A stretch of DNA of 64,000 bases from Bog-113 sp965226755. GTDB lineage: Bacteria > Acidobacteriota > Terriglobia > Bryobacterales > Bryobacteraceae. The notes beneath the pieces are model-generated. The model was not told the origin of the DNA. It did not search any database and was given only the letters and a program-made list of their open reading frames with translations. Each line of letters begins with the position of its first letter. The first letter of the stretch is position 1. The stretch lies in the NCBI GenBank assembly GCA_965226755.1, contig CBDDDT010000003.1:2666001-2730000 (forward strand). The letters run 5' to 3'. The position numbers and the translations under genes are program-made. Positions 1 through 8,336 of the stretch are shown here, in pieces.

Positions 1-1
1 A

Positions 2-196
2 TTTCTGATGGCCCATCTCCACGCGCTGCTCCCGCGCATGCAACTCGCCACCACGCGGGATTACGGCATCGATCCCGACGCGAAGGAAGCCATCGCGTTC
101 GCGCTGCTGGCTTACGAAACCTGGAACCGACGGCCGTCCAACGTTCCCGGCGCCACGGGGGCGAAGCACGCCGTCGTTCTGGGCGCGCTATCATAA
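2..196 (+). CDS. anmK: Anhydro-N-acetylmuramic acid kinase, C-terminal fragment
   Basis: This is the 3' end of a gene that begins before the window; the reading frame is open from base 2. The tail contains D-x-K-E-A-I-A-F-A-L-L-A followed by P-G-A-T-G-A and ends V-V-L-G-A. That pattern closes AnmK kinases, which phosphorylate anhydro-MurNAc during cell-wall recycling. Only about 64 residues are visible and the ATP-binding part lies outside the window, so the assignment rests on the C-terminal signature alone. A DUF3052 gene follows on the same strand after 7 bases. Confidence 0.7.
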   Translation, partial: FLMAHLHALLPRMQLATTRDYGIDPDAKEAIAFALLAYETWNRRPSNVPGATGAKHAVVLGALS

Positions 197-203
197 CGCC
201 CAA

Positions 204-620
204 ATGCCGGTCGACATCCCGAGCACCAGGCCGCTGATTGACAAACTCGGCGTGAAGGACGGCATGCGCATCAGCGTGCTCCAGGTTGGCGCGTCCGGAT
301 TTCTCGCGACCCTTCGAACTCGCACGCGCGACATCTCGCTCAACCAGCCGCAGGAAGGAAGCGATCTGATTTTTCTGGGAGCGGTTTCCCGTCAGGACCT
401 GATGCGCATCGAGGCTCTGGCTGGCTTTATCCAGCCCAATGGAGCCATCTGGGTGGTCTACCCGAAAGGCGTGCAGACGATCAAAGAATCGCATGTGCGC
501 GAAGCGGGACTCGCGGCTGGTCTGGTCGACAACAAAGTCGTCAGCTTTTCCGCGACACAAACCGGCTTGCGCTTCGTGATCCCGTTGCGCTTGAGAAAAA
601 CTGCCGATCCGAAAAGTTAG
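204..620 (+). CDS. DUF3052 family protein
   Basis: A 138-residue cytosolic protein with no signal peptide or membrane segment. The N-terminal stretch L-x-x-K-L-G-V-K-D-G-M-R and the central D-L-I-F-L-G pattern match DUF3052 proteins, whose biochemical role is unknown to me. It follows the anmK fragment closely and may be co-transcribed with it. Its last 4 bases overlap the end of leuD on the opposite strand, so the two genes converge without space for a terminator. The family call is from memory of the pattern; no function is proposed. Confidence 0.65.
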   Translation: MPVDIPSTRPLIDKLGVKDGMRISVLQVGASGFLATLRTRTRDISLNQPQEGSDLIFLGAVSRQDLMRIEALAGFIQPNGAIWVVYPKGVQTIKESHVREAGLAAGLVDNKVVSFSATQTGLRFVIPLRLRKTADPKS

Positions 621-1228
621 GCGGTGGTGGTCAGCGTGTTCTCGCGCTGTTTCTCAAACTTCTGAATCGCGATTTCCTGCGAGAGGATAAACCCGAGCTC
701 GTCGACGCCCGCCAGGATGCAGGCCTTCGAGAAATCGTCGATGGAAAACGCCGCCGTCGTTCCGTCCGGCAGTTTGACGCGTTCATTCGCCAGATCCACT
801 TCCACCCGCGCGTCGCGATCCTGACCCGCCAACGCGAACAGCCGCTCATGCGCCGCGGCCGGAAGCGCAATGGGAAGAAATCCGTTCTTCAGCGAGTTCT
901 GGCGGAAGATATCTCCAAAAGACGTGCTGATCACCGCCCGAAAGCCGAACTGCTGCAAAGCCCAGGGCGCATGCTCGCGGGAACTGCCGCAGCCGAAATT
1001 GTCCCCCGCCAGCAGAATCTCGGCGCCCTTCGCCTGTGGCTGGTTCAAAACAAAATCCGGCTTTGGCGAACCGTCGGCGTTGTAGCGCCAGTCCTCGAAC
1101 AGATGCCGGTCCAGCCCGATCTTCGTCGTCGTCTTGAGAAAGCGCGCCGGAATGATCTGGTCGGTGTCGATGTTGTTCTCTTCCATCACCACCATGCGGC
1201 TGGAAAAATCCTCGAATGGTTCACTCAT
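617..1228 (-). CDS. leuD: 3-isopropylmalate dehydratase small subunit
   Basis: The 203-residue small subunit of isopropylmalate isomerase, which with LeuC converts 2- to 3-isopropylmalate in leucine synthesis. The N-terminus shows N-I-D-T-D-Q-I-I-P-A-R-F, and G-C-G-S-S-R-E-H-A-P-W follows in the middle. Both are hallmark swivel-domain motifs of LeuD. Length is normal for the family. The start codon overlaps the leuC stop by 4 bases (ATGA), indicating translational coupling. It is the last gene of a leuA-leuB-leuC-leuD transcription unit read leftwards. Confidence 0.96.
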   Translation of the reverse strand: MSEPFEDFSSRMVVMEENNIDTDQIIPARFLKTTTKIGLDRHLFEDWRYNADGSPKPDFVLNQPQAKGAEILLAGDNFGCGSSREHAPWALQQFGFRAVISTSFGDIFRQNSLKNGFLPIALPAAAHERLFALAGQDRDARVEVDLANERVKLPDGTTAAFSIDDFSKACILAGVDELGFILSQEIAIQKFEKQRENTLTTTA

Positions 1229-2625
1229 TGGAGCAGCGTCCTCACGTCCGTCACCACGCCCGTCAACGCCGCGGCGGCGGCGGTCAAAGGAGACGCCAGG
1301 AACGTCCGGCCGCCTTTGCCCTGCCGCCCTTCGAAGTTACGGTTCGACGTGGAAACGCTATACTGGCCCGGTTCCAGCTGATCCCCGTTCATCGCGATGC
1401 ACATGGAGCAGCCGGGTTCCCGGTAATCGCATCCAGCCGCGCGGAAAATCGCCGGCAAGCCTTCCGCCTCGGCCTGACGCTTCACTTCCTGGGAGCCCGG
1501 AACCACCATCACCCGCACCTTATCGCTGACTTTCCGCCCCTTCAGCAAAATCGCCGCGCTGCGGAGATCGGTGATGCGCGAATTGGTGCAGGAACCGATG
1601 AACACTACATCCACCGGATGGCCGAGCAGCGGCTTGCCCCCTTCGATCCCCATATAGCGCAGCGCCTTCTCCATCGACTCGCGCTCCCGCGTGTCCCCGA
1701 TCCGCGAGGGGTCGGGCACCGCTCCCGTGATCGGCATGCCCATGCCTGGATTCGTGCCGAACGTGATCATCGGCTCGAGCGTATCGGCATCGATCGAAAT
1801 AGCGCGATCGTACGTCGCCCCGTCGTCGGTCGGAAGCTGCCGCCAGCGTTCCAAAGCCCGGTCCCACTCGGCGTCTTTTGGCGAGAAGTGGCGGCCATGC
1901 AGATACTCGAAGGTGGTGTCGTCGGGCGCGATCATGCCCGCGCGCGCGCCGCCCTCAATCGACATATTGCAGATGGTCATGCGCTGCTCCATGTTCAGGC
2001 CCCGGATGGCCGCTCCCGTGTATTCAAAGATGGAGCCGGTGCCGCCGCCCACGCCGATGTTTGCGATCAGTCCGAGGATGATGTCCTTCGCCGTCACCCC
2101 CGCGCGCAAAGTCCCGCTCACGCGAACCTGGAACGTCTTCGACTTGCGCTGCAGCAGGCATTGCGTCGCCAGCACATGCTCCACCTCGCTGGTTCCGATC
2201 CCGAACGCCAGCGCCCCGAACGCGCCATGCGTCGCCGTGTGGCTGTCGCCGCACACCACGGTCATTCCCGGCTGGGTAGCTCCATACTCCGGCCCGATCA
2301 CATGCACGATGCCCTGGCGGTCGCTGTGAATCCCGAAGCACGGAATCCCGAATTCCGCGCAGTTGCGTTCCAGTTGCTCCAACTGCTTGCGCGCGATCGA
2401 ATCCACGATCGGCAGCGTGCGGTCCGTGGTCGGGATGCTGTGATCCGCCGTGGCCAGCGTGAGATCCGGACGCCGAACCGTTAGCCCGCGTTCCCGCAGC
2501 CCGTCGAACGCCTGCGGGCTGGTCACTTCATGAACCAGATGGAGGTCGATATAGAGCAGCGCCGGCGCGCCGCCCTGTTCATAGACGACGTGCGAATCCC
2601 AGACTTTTTCGATGATCGTTTTCAT
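1225..2625 (-). CDS. leuC: 3-isopropylmalate dehydratase large subunit
   Basis: The 466-residue aconitase-family subunit carrying the [4Fe-4S] cluster. The three cluster cysteines are visible in I-G-S-C-T-N-S-R (about residue 346) and in G-C-S-M-C (about 406 and 409). The active-site stretch C-G-D-S-H-T-A-T-H-G-A-F-G is intact. I place the start at 2625 because an AAGGG box lies six bases upstream. An in-frame ATG at 2631 would abut that box, so it is less likely. It works with LeuD and sits 31 bases after leuB. Confidence 0.96.
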   Translation of the reverse strand: MKTIIEKVWDSHVVYEQGGAPALLYIDLHLVHEVTSPQAFDGLRERGLTVRRPDLTLATADHSIPTTDRTLPIVDSIARKQLEQLERNCAEFGIPCFGIHSDRQGIVHVIGPEYGATQPGMTVVCGDSHTATHGAFGALAFGIGTSEVEHVLATQCLLQRKSKTFQVRVSGTLRAGVTAKDIILGLIANIGVGGGTGSIFEYTGAAIRGLNMEQRMTICNMSIEGGARAGMIAPDDTTFEYLHGRHFSPKDAEWDRALERWRQLPTDDGATYDRAISIDADTLEPMITFGTNPGMGMPITGAVPDPSRIGDTRERESMEKALRYMGIEGGKPLLGHPVDVVFIGSCTNSRITDLRSAAILLKGRKVSDKVRVMVVPGSQEVKRQAEAEGLPAIFRAAGCDYREPGCSMCIAMNGDQLEPGQYSVSTSNRNFEGRQGKGGRTFLASPLTAAAAALTGVVTDVRTLLQ

Positions 2626-2656
2626 TTCCATCCCTTGCCGGCGGCTTCCGCTCCGG

Positions 2657-3745
2657 CTACAACTCGATGGCGTTGCATACGGCTTCTCCGACCTGTTCCG
2701 TCGTAGCCGGCGTGCCGCCCGGCTTCAGATCGGCCGTCAGGCGCCCTTGCCCCAGCACGCGCTCGATGGCGCGGTTGACGGCCGCGCCTTCCCCGGGCAG
2801 GCAGAAGGTATATTCCAGCATGGCCGCGATCGAGCCGATGGCGCCCAGCGGGTTCGCCTTATTCTGCCCCGCGATGTCCGGCGCCGATCCGTGCACCGGC
2901 TCATAAAGGCCCGTCATCGCGCCGGAAGGCCGCCTGTCGCCGATGGAAGCCGACGGCAGCATTCCAATCGAACCGGCCAGCACCGCGCCTTCATCGCTCA
3001 AAATATCGCCGAACATGTTCTCCGTCAGCACCACATCAAAACGCCGCGGGTTGAGAACCAGCTGCATCGCGCAGTTATCCACCAGCAGATGATCCAGCGT
3101 CACCTCCGGGTAATCCCGCGCGACTTCGCTCACCACGCGGCGCCACAACTGCGAATTTTCGAGCACGTTCGACTTGTCCACCGACGTCAGCTTCTTCCGG
3201 CGCCCGCGCGCCAGTTGAAAAGCCATGCGCGCAACGCGTTCGATCTCAGGCCGGGTATAGGTCATCGTGTTCACGGCGCGCTCGTCGGCGCCTTCGCCCG
3301 AAATCCCGCGCGGCGTCCCATAGTAGATGCCGCCGGTAAGTTCCCGGACGATCAGCATGTCAGTCCCGTTCACGATCTCGTTCTTCAGCGGCGATGAGTT
3401 CAGCAGCGCGGGATAGGTCCGGACGGGCCGCAGGTTGGCGAAGACGCCCATCGCCTTGCGGATTCCAAGCAGTCCCGCTTCGGGCCGGCGTTCGGGAGGG
3501 GCATCGTCGAATTCCGGCAGCCCCACGGCGCCGAGAAGCACTGCGTCCGCCTGCGTCGCCAGCTTTTCCGTTTCGGGCGGAAACGGATTGCCGGTTTTAT
3601 GGATCGCGATTCCGCCCAGCAACCCTTCGCTCACGCGTAAACCGTGCCCGCCAGCCTGCGCCACCGTACGCAGAACGCGTACCGCCTCCCGAGTGACCTC
3701 GACCCCGATCCCGTCACCCGGCAACACCACCACGTTCAGATTCAA
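2657..3745 (-). CDS. leuB: 3-isopropylmalate dehydrogenase
   Basis: A 362-residue NAD-dependent decarboxylating dehydrogenase, the third leucine-pathway step. It has the N-terminal V-V-L-P-G-D-G-I-G motif, V-D-K-S-N-V-L, and the metal/substrate signature N-M-F-G-D-I-L-S-D-E. Length is typical. The apparent start codon is TTG, only six bases after the leuA stop, so translation is probably coupled to leuA. The gene is the second member of the leu unit. Confidence in the function is very high; only the exact start is uncertain. Confidence 0.96.
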   Translation of the reverse strand: MNLNVVVLPGDGIGVEVTREAVRVLRTVAQAGGHGLRVSEGLLGGIAIHKTGNPFPPETEKLATQADAVLLGAVGLPEFDDAPPERRPEAGLLGIRKAMGVFANLRPVRTYPALLNSSPLKNEIVNGTDMLIVRELTGGIYYGTPRGISGEGADERAVNTMTYTRPEIERVARMAFQLARGRRKKLTSVDKSNVLENSQLWRRVVSEVARDYPEVTLDHLLVDNCAMQLVLNPRRFDVVLTENMFGDILSDEGAVLAGSIGMLPSASIGDRRPSGAMTGLYEPVHGSAPDIAGQNKANPLGAIGSIAAMLEYTFCLPGEGAAVNRAIERVLGQGRLTADLKPGGTPATTEQVGEAVCNAIEL

Positions 3746-3751
3746 TCGGCC

Positions 3752-4963
3752 CTAATCTCCCACGCTCTGCGCAAGCACGCCCCGCGAAACCACGCCGGCC
3801 GCGTCGTCCGGGCGGCTCGCCTGCGCCTCTTGAATAATCAGGACGATTTCTTCGTCCATGATGCCCTTCTGGCGATCCGCCAAAGCCGTGAATTCCCGGT
3901 ACACAGTCTCTAGTTCGTCGCGGGTCAAAGTATATCCTAAGTCCTCACAGCGCTGCTTCAGCGCGTGCCTGCCGCTGTGTTTCCCCAGAACCAGCCGTCC
4001 CACGGGAACGCCCACCGACTTCGGGTCGATGATCTCGTAAGTCGTTCTCTCTTTGAGATAGCCGTCCTGGTGAATGCCGGCCTCATGCGCAAACGCGTTC
4101 CGCCCAACAATCGCTTTGTTGGGTTGCGGCCCAAACGTGATGATGGAAGTCAGCAGCTCGCTGGCTCCAAACAAATGCTCCGTGTGGATCCCCGTCCGGT
4201 AAGGGTACTGATCGTAGCGGGTCTTCATCACCATGACGACCTCTTCCAGCGAACAATTGCCCGCGCGTTCGCCGATTCCATTCATGGTGCACTCGATCTG
4301 CCGCGCGCCCGCTTTAACCGCCGCCAGCGAGTTCGCCACCGCCAGCCCGAGGTCGTCATGGCAGTGTACGCTGACCACCGCCGTGTCGCCCAAAGCCTTG
4401 ACAACTCTGCCGATCAACGCGCCATATTCTTCCGGCACCGAATAGCCCACCGTGTCCGGGATATTGACGGTCCGGGCGCCGGCTGCGACCACGGCCTTCG
4501 AGACCTCTTCCAAATAGTCGGGATCTGTCCGGGCGCCATCCTCGGCGGAGAACTCCACGTCATCCACGTATTTCCGGGCAAGCTCAACGGCGGCGACGGC
4601 GATCTCCAGAATTTCCTGCCGCGACTTCTTCAACTTGTACTTCAGATGGATGTCGCTGGTCGCCAGGAACGTATGGATCCGGGGTCGCTTGGCATGCTCC
4701 AGCGATTTCGCGGCGCGCTCCACGTCCCCGGTCGAGGAGCGAGCCAGAGCCGCCACCTGCACCCACGGAAATTCCCGGCTCACCGCGCGCACCGCCTCGA
4801 AGTCGCCCTCCGACGCGATCGGAAAACCCGCTTCCATCGTGTCCACGCCTAGATCGGCGAGTTTGCCCGCTAGCTTCACCTTTTCCGCAACCGTCATGCT
4901 GCAGCCCGGCGACTGCTCGCCATCCCGCAACGTTGTGTCGAAAATGTATACGCGATTCGTCAT
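3752..4963 (-). CDS. leuA: 2-isopropylmalate synthase, short form without regulatory domain
   Basis: The first committed enzyme of leucine synthesis, condensing acetyl-CoA with 2-oxoisovalerate. The catalytic HMGL-like barrel begins F-D-T-T-L-R-D-G-E-Q, with the metal-binding H-C-H-D-D-L-G-L-A and N-G-I-G-E-R-A-G-N following. The linker subdomains continue through L-V-L-G-K-H-S-G-R. The 403-residue protein stops about 100 residues before the end of ordinary LeuA: the C-terminal leucine-sensing domain is absent and leuB starts six bases later. I chose the start at 4963 over the upstream ATG at 5008 because the promoter-like and operator-like elements lie between them. Homocitrate or citramalate synthase activity is the main alternative, but the leuBCD context favours LeuA. 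Confidence 0.9.
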   Translation of the reverse strand: MTNRVYIFDTTLRDGEQSPGCSMTVAEKVKLAGKLADLGVDTMEAGFPIASEGDFEAVRAVSREFPWVQVAALARSSTGDVERAAKSLEHAKRPRIHTFLATSDIHLKYKLKKSRQEILEIAVAAVELARKYVDDVEFSAEDGARTDPDYLEEVSKAVVAAGARTVNIPDTVGYSVPEEYGALIGRVVKALGDTAVVSVHCHDDLGLAVANSLAAVKAGARQIECTMNGIGERAGNCSLEEVVMVMKTRYDQYPYRTGIHTEHLFGASELLTSIITFGPQPNKAIVGRNAFAHEAGIHQDGYLKERTTYEIIDPKSVGVPVGRLVLGKHSGRHALKQRCEDLGYTLTRDELETVYREFTALADRQKGIMDEEIVLIIQEAQASRPDDAAGVVSRGVLAQSVGD

Positions 4964-4984
4964 GAGCCTGTTTTGCCCTCCGAC

Positions 4985-5025
4985 TTCCCTATTATGGGAA
5001 TCGCGCATCGATAAATCAAATTTAT
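4985..5025 (-). promoter_or_regulatory. leuA promoter embedded in two palindromes (probable LysR operator)
   Basis: Reading leftwards there is a -35-like TTGATT (complement of 5014-5019), a 17-base spacer and a -10-like CATAAT (complement of 4991-4996). The -35 lies inside the perfect inverted repeat ATAAAT-CAA-ATTTAT at 5011-5025, which also satisfies the LysR-type T-N11-A rule. The -10 lies inside a second inverted repeat, TTCCC-N6-GGGAA, at 4985-5000. The divergent LysR gene starts at 5073. Control of leuA by this LysR protein is an inference from arrangement. Confidence 0.6.
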
Positions 5026-5072
5026 TCTTAATGGTCCAAGGATAAGGGACTGTTATGCTATAGCTGCGGCAA

Positions 5073-5945
5073 ATGGAACTCTACCCGCTGCACGTTTTTC
5101 AGACAATCGCCACCGAGCGCAGTTTTTCCCGCGCCGCCGAGAAACTCCGGCGTACGCAGCCAGCCGTCTCTCTGGCGCTGCAGCGCCTGGAAGCGGATCT
5201 GGGCGCCAAGCTGATCGATCGCTCCGGCAAAGAGATCGTCCTCACCGACACGGGACGCGCCGTTTTGGATTTCGCGCGGCGCTTCGAAAATCTGCAAGGG
5301 GAGCTGGAAAACGCCCTGGCCGAGCTGCGCGACAACTCCGCCGGGCGGCTTTCCATCGGCGCGAATGAATCCACCACTCTTTATCTGCTCCAGCACATCG
5401 AGCGCTACCGCCGTCTCTATCCCAAGGTGAAGGTCCAGGTTCGCCGCAGCTTGTCGAGCAAGATTCCGGCCGAGCTGATCGACGGCAATCTCGAGCTGGG
5501 CGTGGTGAGCTTCGACCCGCGTGACGAGCGCCTGGTCTCGACCGTGATTTATACGGATTCGCTCGCCTTCGTCGTCTCGCCCGGCCACCGGTTCGCTGGC
5601 CGTGATTCGGTTTCGATCGAAGAGCTCGGCATGGAGACCTTCATCGCCCATAACGTCGTGTCGCCCTACCGGGAAGCCGTGTTGAAGGAATTCCAGAAGC
5701 ATCGCGTCGATCTAAATATGGATATCGAGATGCCGACCATTGAGACCATTCGGAAGCTGGTGCAGGCGAATCTCGGAGTCGCTTTTCTCCCGCGCATGTG
5801 CGTCGAACCGGAGATCGCGGTCGGAAAGCTTTGCTGCGTCAAGGTTCGGGAACTGGCGATTGAACGGAAGGTGCACCTGCTGCGCCCGTCGCGCCGCGTG
5901 CTAAGCTACGCCGCGCACGCGTTTCTTGAAGTGGCCGGCTGCTGA
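5073..5945 (+). CDS. LysR-family transcriptional regulator, probable regulator of leuABCD
   Basis: A 290-residue LysR-type regulator. Residues 1-60 form the winged helix-turn-helix, with the typical S-F-S-R-A-A-E-K-L and Q-P-A-V-S-L-A-L-Q-R-L-E segments. Residues from about 88 on form the periplasmic-binding-like effector domain, beginning G-R-L-S-I-G-A. It is transcribed divergently from leuA across a 109-base gap that holds a T-N11-A palindrome, the usual arrangement for a LysR protein controlling its neighbour and itself. The inducer cannot be read from the sequence; 2-isopropylmalate would be a reasonable guess by analogy with other leucine-pathway LysR proteins. Confidence 0.88.
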   Translation: MELYPLHVFQTIATERSFSRAAEKLRRTQPAVSLALQRLEADLGAKLIDRSGKEIVLTDTGRAVLDFARRFENLQGELENALAELRDNSAGRLSIGANESTTLYLLQHIERYRRLYPKVKVQVRRSLSSKIPAELIDGNLELGVVSFDPRDERLVSTVIYTDSLAFVVSPGHRFAGRDSVSIEELGMETFIAHNVVSPYREAVLKEFQKHRVDLNMDIEMPTIETIRKLVQANLGVAFLPRMCVEPEIAVGKLCCVKVRELAIERKVHLLRPSRRVLSYAAHAFLEVAGC

Positions 5946-5994
5946 ACGCAAAATATCTGCAATCGGCGGGAGCAAAGTGTGTTTAGATTTTAGG

Positions 5995-6435
5995 ATGCTT
6001 CATCGCTGGTTGAAGTCATGTTTGTGTCTTGCGGCGTTCGCGGTCGTCCCTTTAGTCGTAGTCGCGCAAGACGCGGCTCCCCCGCCACCGCCTCCACCGT
6101 CCGGCGCGCACCAGATGCCGGCGCCCAAGAACCTGAAGCTCCTTCAACCCGCCGAGCTTATGCCGACCATGCATCTGTTCCGGGTTTCGCTGGGCGTGGA
6201 GTGCAGCTTCTGCCACGTACACGGCAACTTTGCGAGCGACGACAATCCCCATAAAGAAGTCGCGCGAACGATGATCGTGATGGCTCGCGAGATCAACGCC
6301 AAGTTCCCCGACGGCAAGACTCATGTCACATGCTTCACCTGCCACCGGGGCGCGATGGAACCCGCCGTCGCCCCGCCCACAGAGGCCGAAGCTAAGCCGC
6401 AGCAGCCCGGGGCTTTGACTACACCGCCTCACTAA
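5995..6435 (+). CDS. Secreted di-heme cytochrome c, reaction-centre cytochrome subunit-like
   Basis: A 146-residue exported cytochrome. An N-terminal signal (residues 1-25, ending V-V-A-Q) is followed by a proline run, then two heme-attachment motifs, C-S-F-C-H (C70, C73, H74) and C-F-T-C-H (C113, C116, H117). The spacing and the F-R-V-S-L-G-V-E-C context resemble the small reaction-centre-cytochrome-like proteins that are common in Acidobacteriota outside any photosystem. The start at 5995 puts the signal peptide at the N-terminus; the frame is open further upstream. Electron partners are not evident here. Its 3' end overlaps the convergent membrane gene by 17 bases. Confidence 0.82.
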   Translation: MLHRWLKSCLCLAAFAVVPLVVVAQDAAPPPPPPPSGAHQMPAPKNLKLLQPAELMPTMHLFRVSLGVECSFCHVHGNFASDDNPHKEVARTMIVMAREINAKFPDGKTHVTCFTCHRGAMEPAVAPPTEAEAKPQQPGALTTPPH

Positions 6436-7087
6436 GCCCCAGCTTGATTTGGGGTTCCGGCGGCGGCGGCTCGCGCAAGCGGTCCAGCCCGAACGCGGCC
6501 AAGGCGAGTAACAGGTAAGCAATCTCCGCGGAAACCGCCGCCGTCCGAATATTCGGCGGAGGCGGACCATATAGGTTGGCTGCCCCCAACGCAATCAGCG
6601 CGACGACAAAGGCCGGCATGGCGTAGTCGCCGGCCCGCTTTCGCGGGCGCGTGGCTTGGAGATAGATCAAAAGACCCAAAAGTAACAGTACTGTTTCGGC
6701 TAGGAAGGTCAGGTGGCGATAACGCCACAATCCCAAACCGACTAACGGACCCCCGCGGAAGAGCGGCAGGTCCGGACGGTGCGTCACCCAATCCAGCACC
6801 CAATGAGAAAATACGCAAGCGCCCAAGACGGCGCTTTTGAATAGCCTGAAAAATAACCAGGAGAAAGCTACCGCCATCAGCAGCCCGTGCGTCCACGGAA
6901 TGTCATAGAGCACGAGGGAACTTGCCGGGAGATAGCCGGGAATGACTCGCGAGTGCTCCAATCCGGTGAGAATAGCCGGCGCCCAAAGGACATCCAGGAA
7001 TTGCACGGCGAAAAAGGTCAATCCCAAGGATGTGTGGGGCGCCAGCCGTTTGGCCGCCAGCGCCACCCCGTAATGTCCAACGAACAT
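6419..7087 (-). CDS. Integral membrane protein, YdjM-like hydrolase fold (tentative)
   Basis: A 222-residue polytopic protein opening with M-F-V-G-H-Y-G-V-A-L-A-A-K, with several hydrophobic helices. Histidines and acidic residues sit near helix ends (H5, the W-T-H-G region, S-H-W-V-L-D-W-V-T-H). This layout is seen in the YdjM-like membrane-bound metal-dependent hydrolase group. The C-terminus is a proline/glutamate-rich cytosolic tail. The substrate is unknown. It is convergent with the cytochrome gene, with overlapping 3' ends and no obvious shared function. Confidence 0.6.
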   Translation of the reverse strand: MFVGHYGVALAAKRLAPHTSLGLTFFAVQFLDVLWAPAILTGLEHSRVIPGYLPASSLVLYDIPWTHGLLMAVAFSWLFFRLFKSAVLGACVFSHWVLDWVTHRPDLPLFRGGPLVGLGLWRYRHLTFLAETVLLLLGLLIYLQATRPRKRAGDYAMPAFVVALIALGAANLYGPPPPNIRTAAVSAEIAYLLLALAAFGLDRLREPPPPEPQIKLGLSEAV

Positions 7088-7164
7088 AGCTAGAACGTCC
7101 TCCGCTGTTCTTCTTCCGCGTTCCTCTGTTATATCTCGCGCCGTGCTGTGTTAACTTCCATGCC

Positions 7165-8007
7165 ATGCGCCATTCGCTCGATCTCTCCCGCCGGACCTTC
7201 CTGGCCCTGGCCGCCGCCGCTCCCCTGGGGCTTGCCGCGCCGGGGAAGCGCTCCATCCCGATTGGACTCGAACTGTACTCCGTCCGCGACGCCCTGAAGA
7301 AGGATCCATCCGGCACGCTCGACGGCGTGGCCGGCATGGGTTACCAGTGCGTGGAGTTCTACGCGGCCTACATGGACTGGACCGCGGATCAGGCCCGCAC
7401 AGTCCGGAAGCAACTGGATCGCCTCGGCATCCGCTGCTCTTCCACGCACAACGCCCTTCCGTCCTTCAGCGGCGACGGCATGGCTAAAGCCATCGAGCTG
7501 AACCGCATTCTCGGCTCCTCTTATATCGTCCTCGCGCACGCCGGTGAGGTGACGGGGCTCGACGGATGGAAGAAGATCGCCGTGCGGCTGAACCAGGGCG
7601 AAGACGCATTCAGCGCGCAGGGAATGCATGCCGGCTACCACAACCACGACGTGGAATGGAAACCGATTGACGGCCAGACGCCGATGGAACTGCTCGCCGC
7701 CAATACCGCGCCCAGAGTCATGCTGCAACTGGACGTGGGCACCTGCCTCGAGGCCGGCGGCGATCCGGTCGCGTGGATCAACAAAAACCCGGGGCGAATC
7801 CGCTCCCTGCATTGCAAAGACTGGTCCGCCGCGCGCGGCTACCGTGTGCTGTTCGGGGAAGGCTCCGCGCCCTGGAAAGACATATTCCAAGCGGCCGAAA
7901 AAACAGGAGGAGTCGAATATTACTTAATTGAGCAGGAAGGCAGCGATTATTCCGAAATGCGAACCGCCGAACTCTGCATGGATAACTGGCGCAAACTCCG
8001 CGCCTGA
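7165..8007 (+). CDS. Tat-exported sugar phosphate isomerase/epimerase-like TIM barrel protein
   Basis: A 280-residue protein of the xylose isomerase-like/AP-endonuclease-2 TIM-barrel family. The N-terminus S-R-R-T-F-L-A-L with an alanine-rich core is a twin-arginine signal, so the protein should be folded before export. Family metal-site features are visible: Y-H-N-H-D in the centre, L-D-V-G-T-C-L-E-A-G-G, H-C-K-D-W and a late E-Q-E. Such proteins act on sugars or inositol derivatives, but the substrate cannot be told from sequence. No ribosome-binding site is obvious. It appears to be a single-gene unit. Confidence 0.8.
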   Translation: MRHSLDLSRRTFLALAAAAPLGLAAPGKRSIPIGLELYSVRDALKKDPSGTLDGVAGMGYQCVEFYAAYMDWTADQARTVRKQLDRLGIRCSSTHNALPSFSGDGMAKAIELNRILGSSYIVLAHAGEVTGLDGWKKIAVRLNQGEDAFSAQGMHAGYHNHDVEWKPIDGQTPMELLAANTAPRVMLQLDVGTCLEAGGDPVAWINKNPGRIRSLHCKDWSAARGYRVLFGEGSAPWKDIFQAAEKTGGVEYYLIEQEGSDYSEMRTAELCMDNWRKLRA

Positions 8008-8336
8008 TTGGTTTTGGATGGCTGTAATTGGATACTAACAGCCGAAAACGCGGATAATTCCGCCAGAATTTTCTGTGCGGAAGCTGTTTATTCCGGCTTA
8101 ATTACCGGCATCCCGTATTAGTTAAATCACCTCACGCTCCGTGTCATTTTCCGAATAGCGTCTGTTATCGGTAAGTCACTCAAAATTCCGCAAGTGTAAG
8201 GATTGGCGCCGGATTGTAAAGATTTCTCTTGACTCACTATGCGATTCATTGTTATCGTTCCTCCTGACCCTAGGAAACGCGATCTTTAACATCGGGATCG
8301 AACGGGGCGATTCAAGTTCATTCAGGAGAAACACAC
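8008..8336. other. Intergenic region with one promoter-like element
   Basis: These 329 bases are more AT-rich than their surroundings and contain no credible gene. The left part has short imperfect hairpins (for example GGCTGT/ACAGCC around 8023-8046) without a T tract. The right part contains the promoter-like element annotated separately and a long presumed leader for the secreted protein starting at 8337. No match to a known riboswitch was recognised. Confidence 0.5.
8229..8257 (+). promoter_or_regulatory. Putative sigma70-type promoter for the secreted protein at 8337
   Basis: TTGACT at 8229-8234 is separated by 17 bases from TTATCG at 8252-8257. The -35 box is good and the -10 weak. It is the best candidate in this AT-rich interval and would give a leader of about 70 bases. 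Confidence 0.35.

Noticed and set aside
1216..2484. Long plus-strand frame opposite leuC
   Set aside because: It is the reverse of a confidently identified leuC, with an arginine/histidine-rich, low-complexity product and no start signals.
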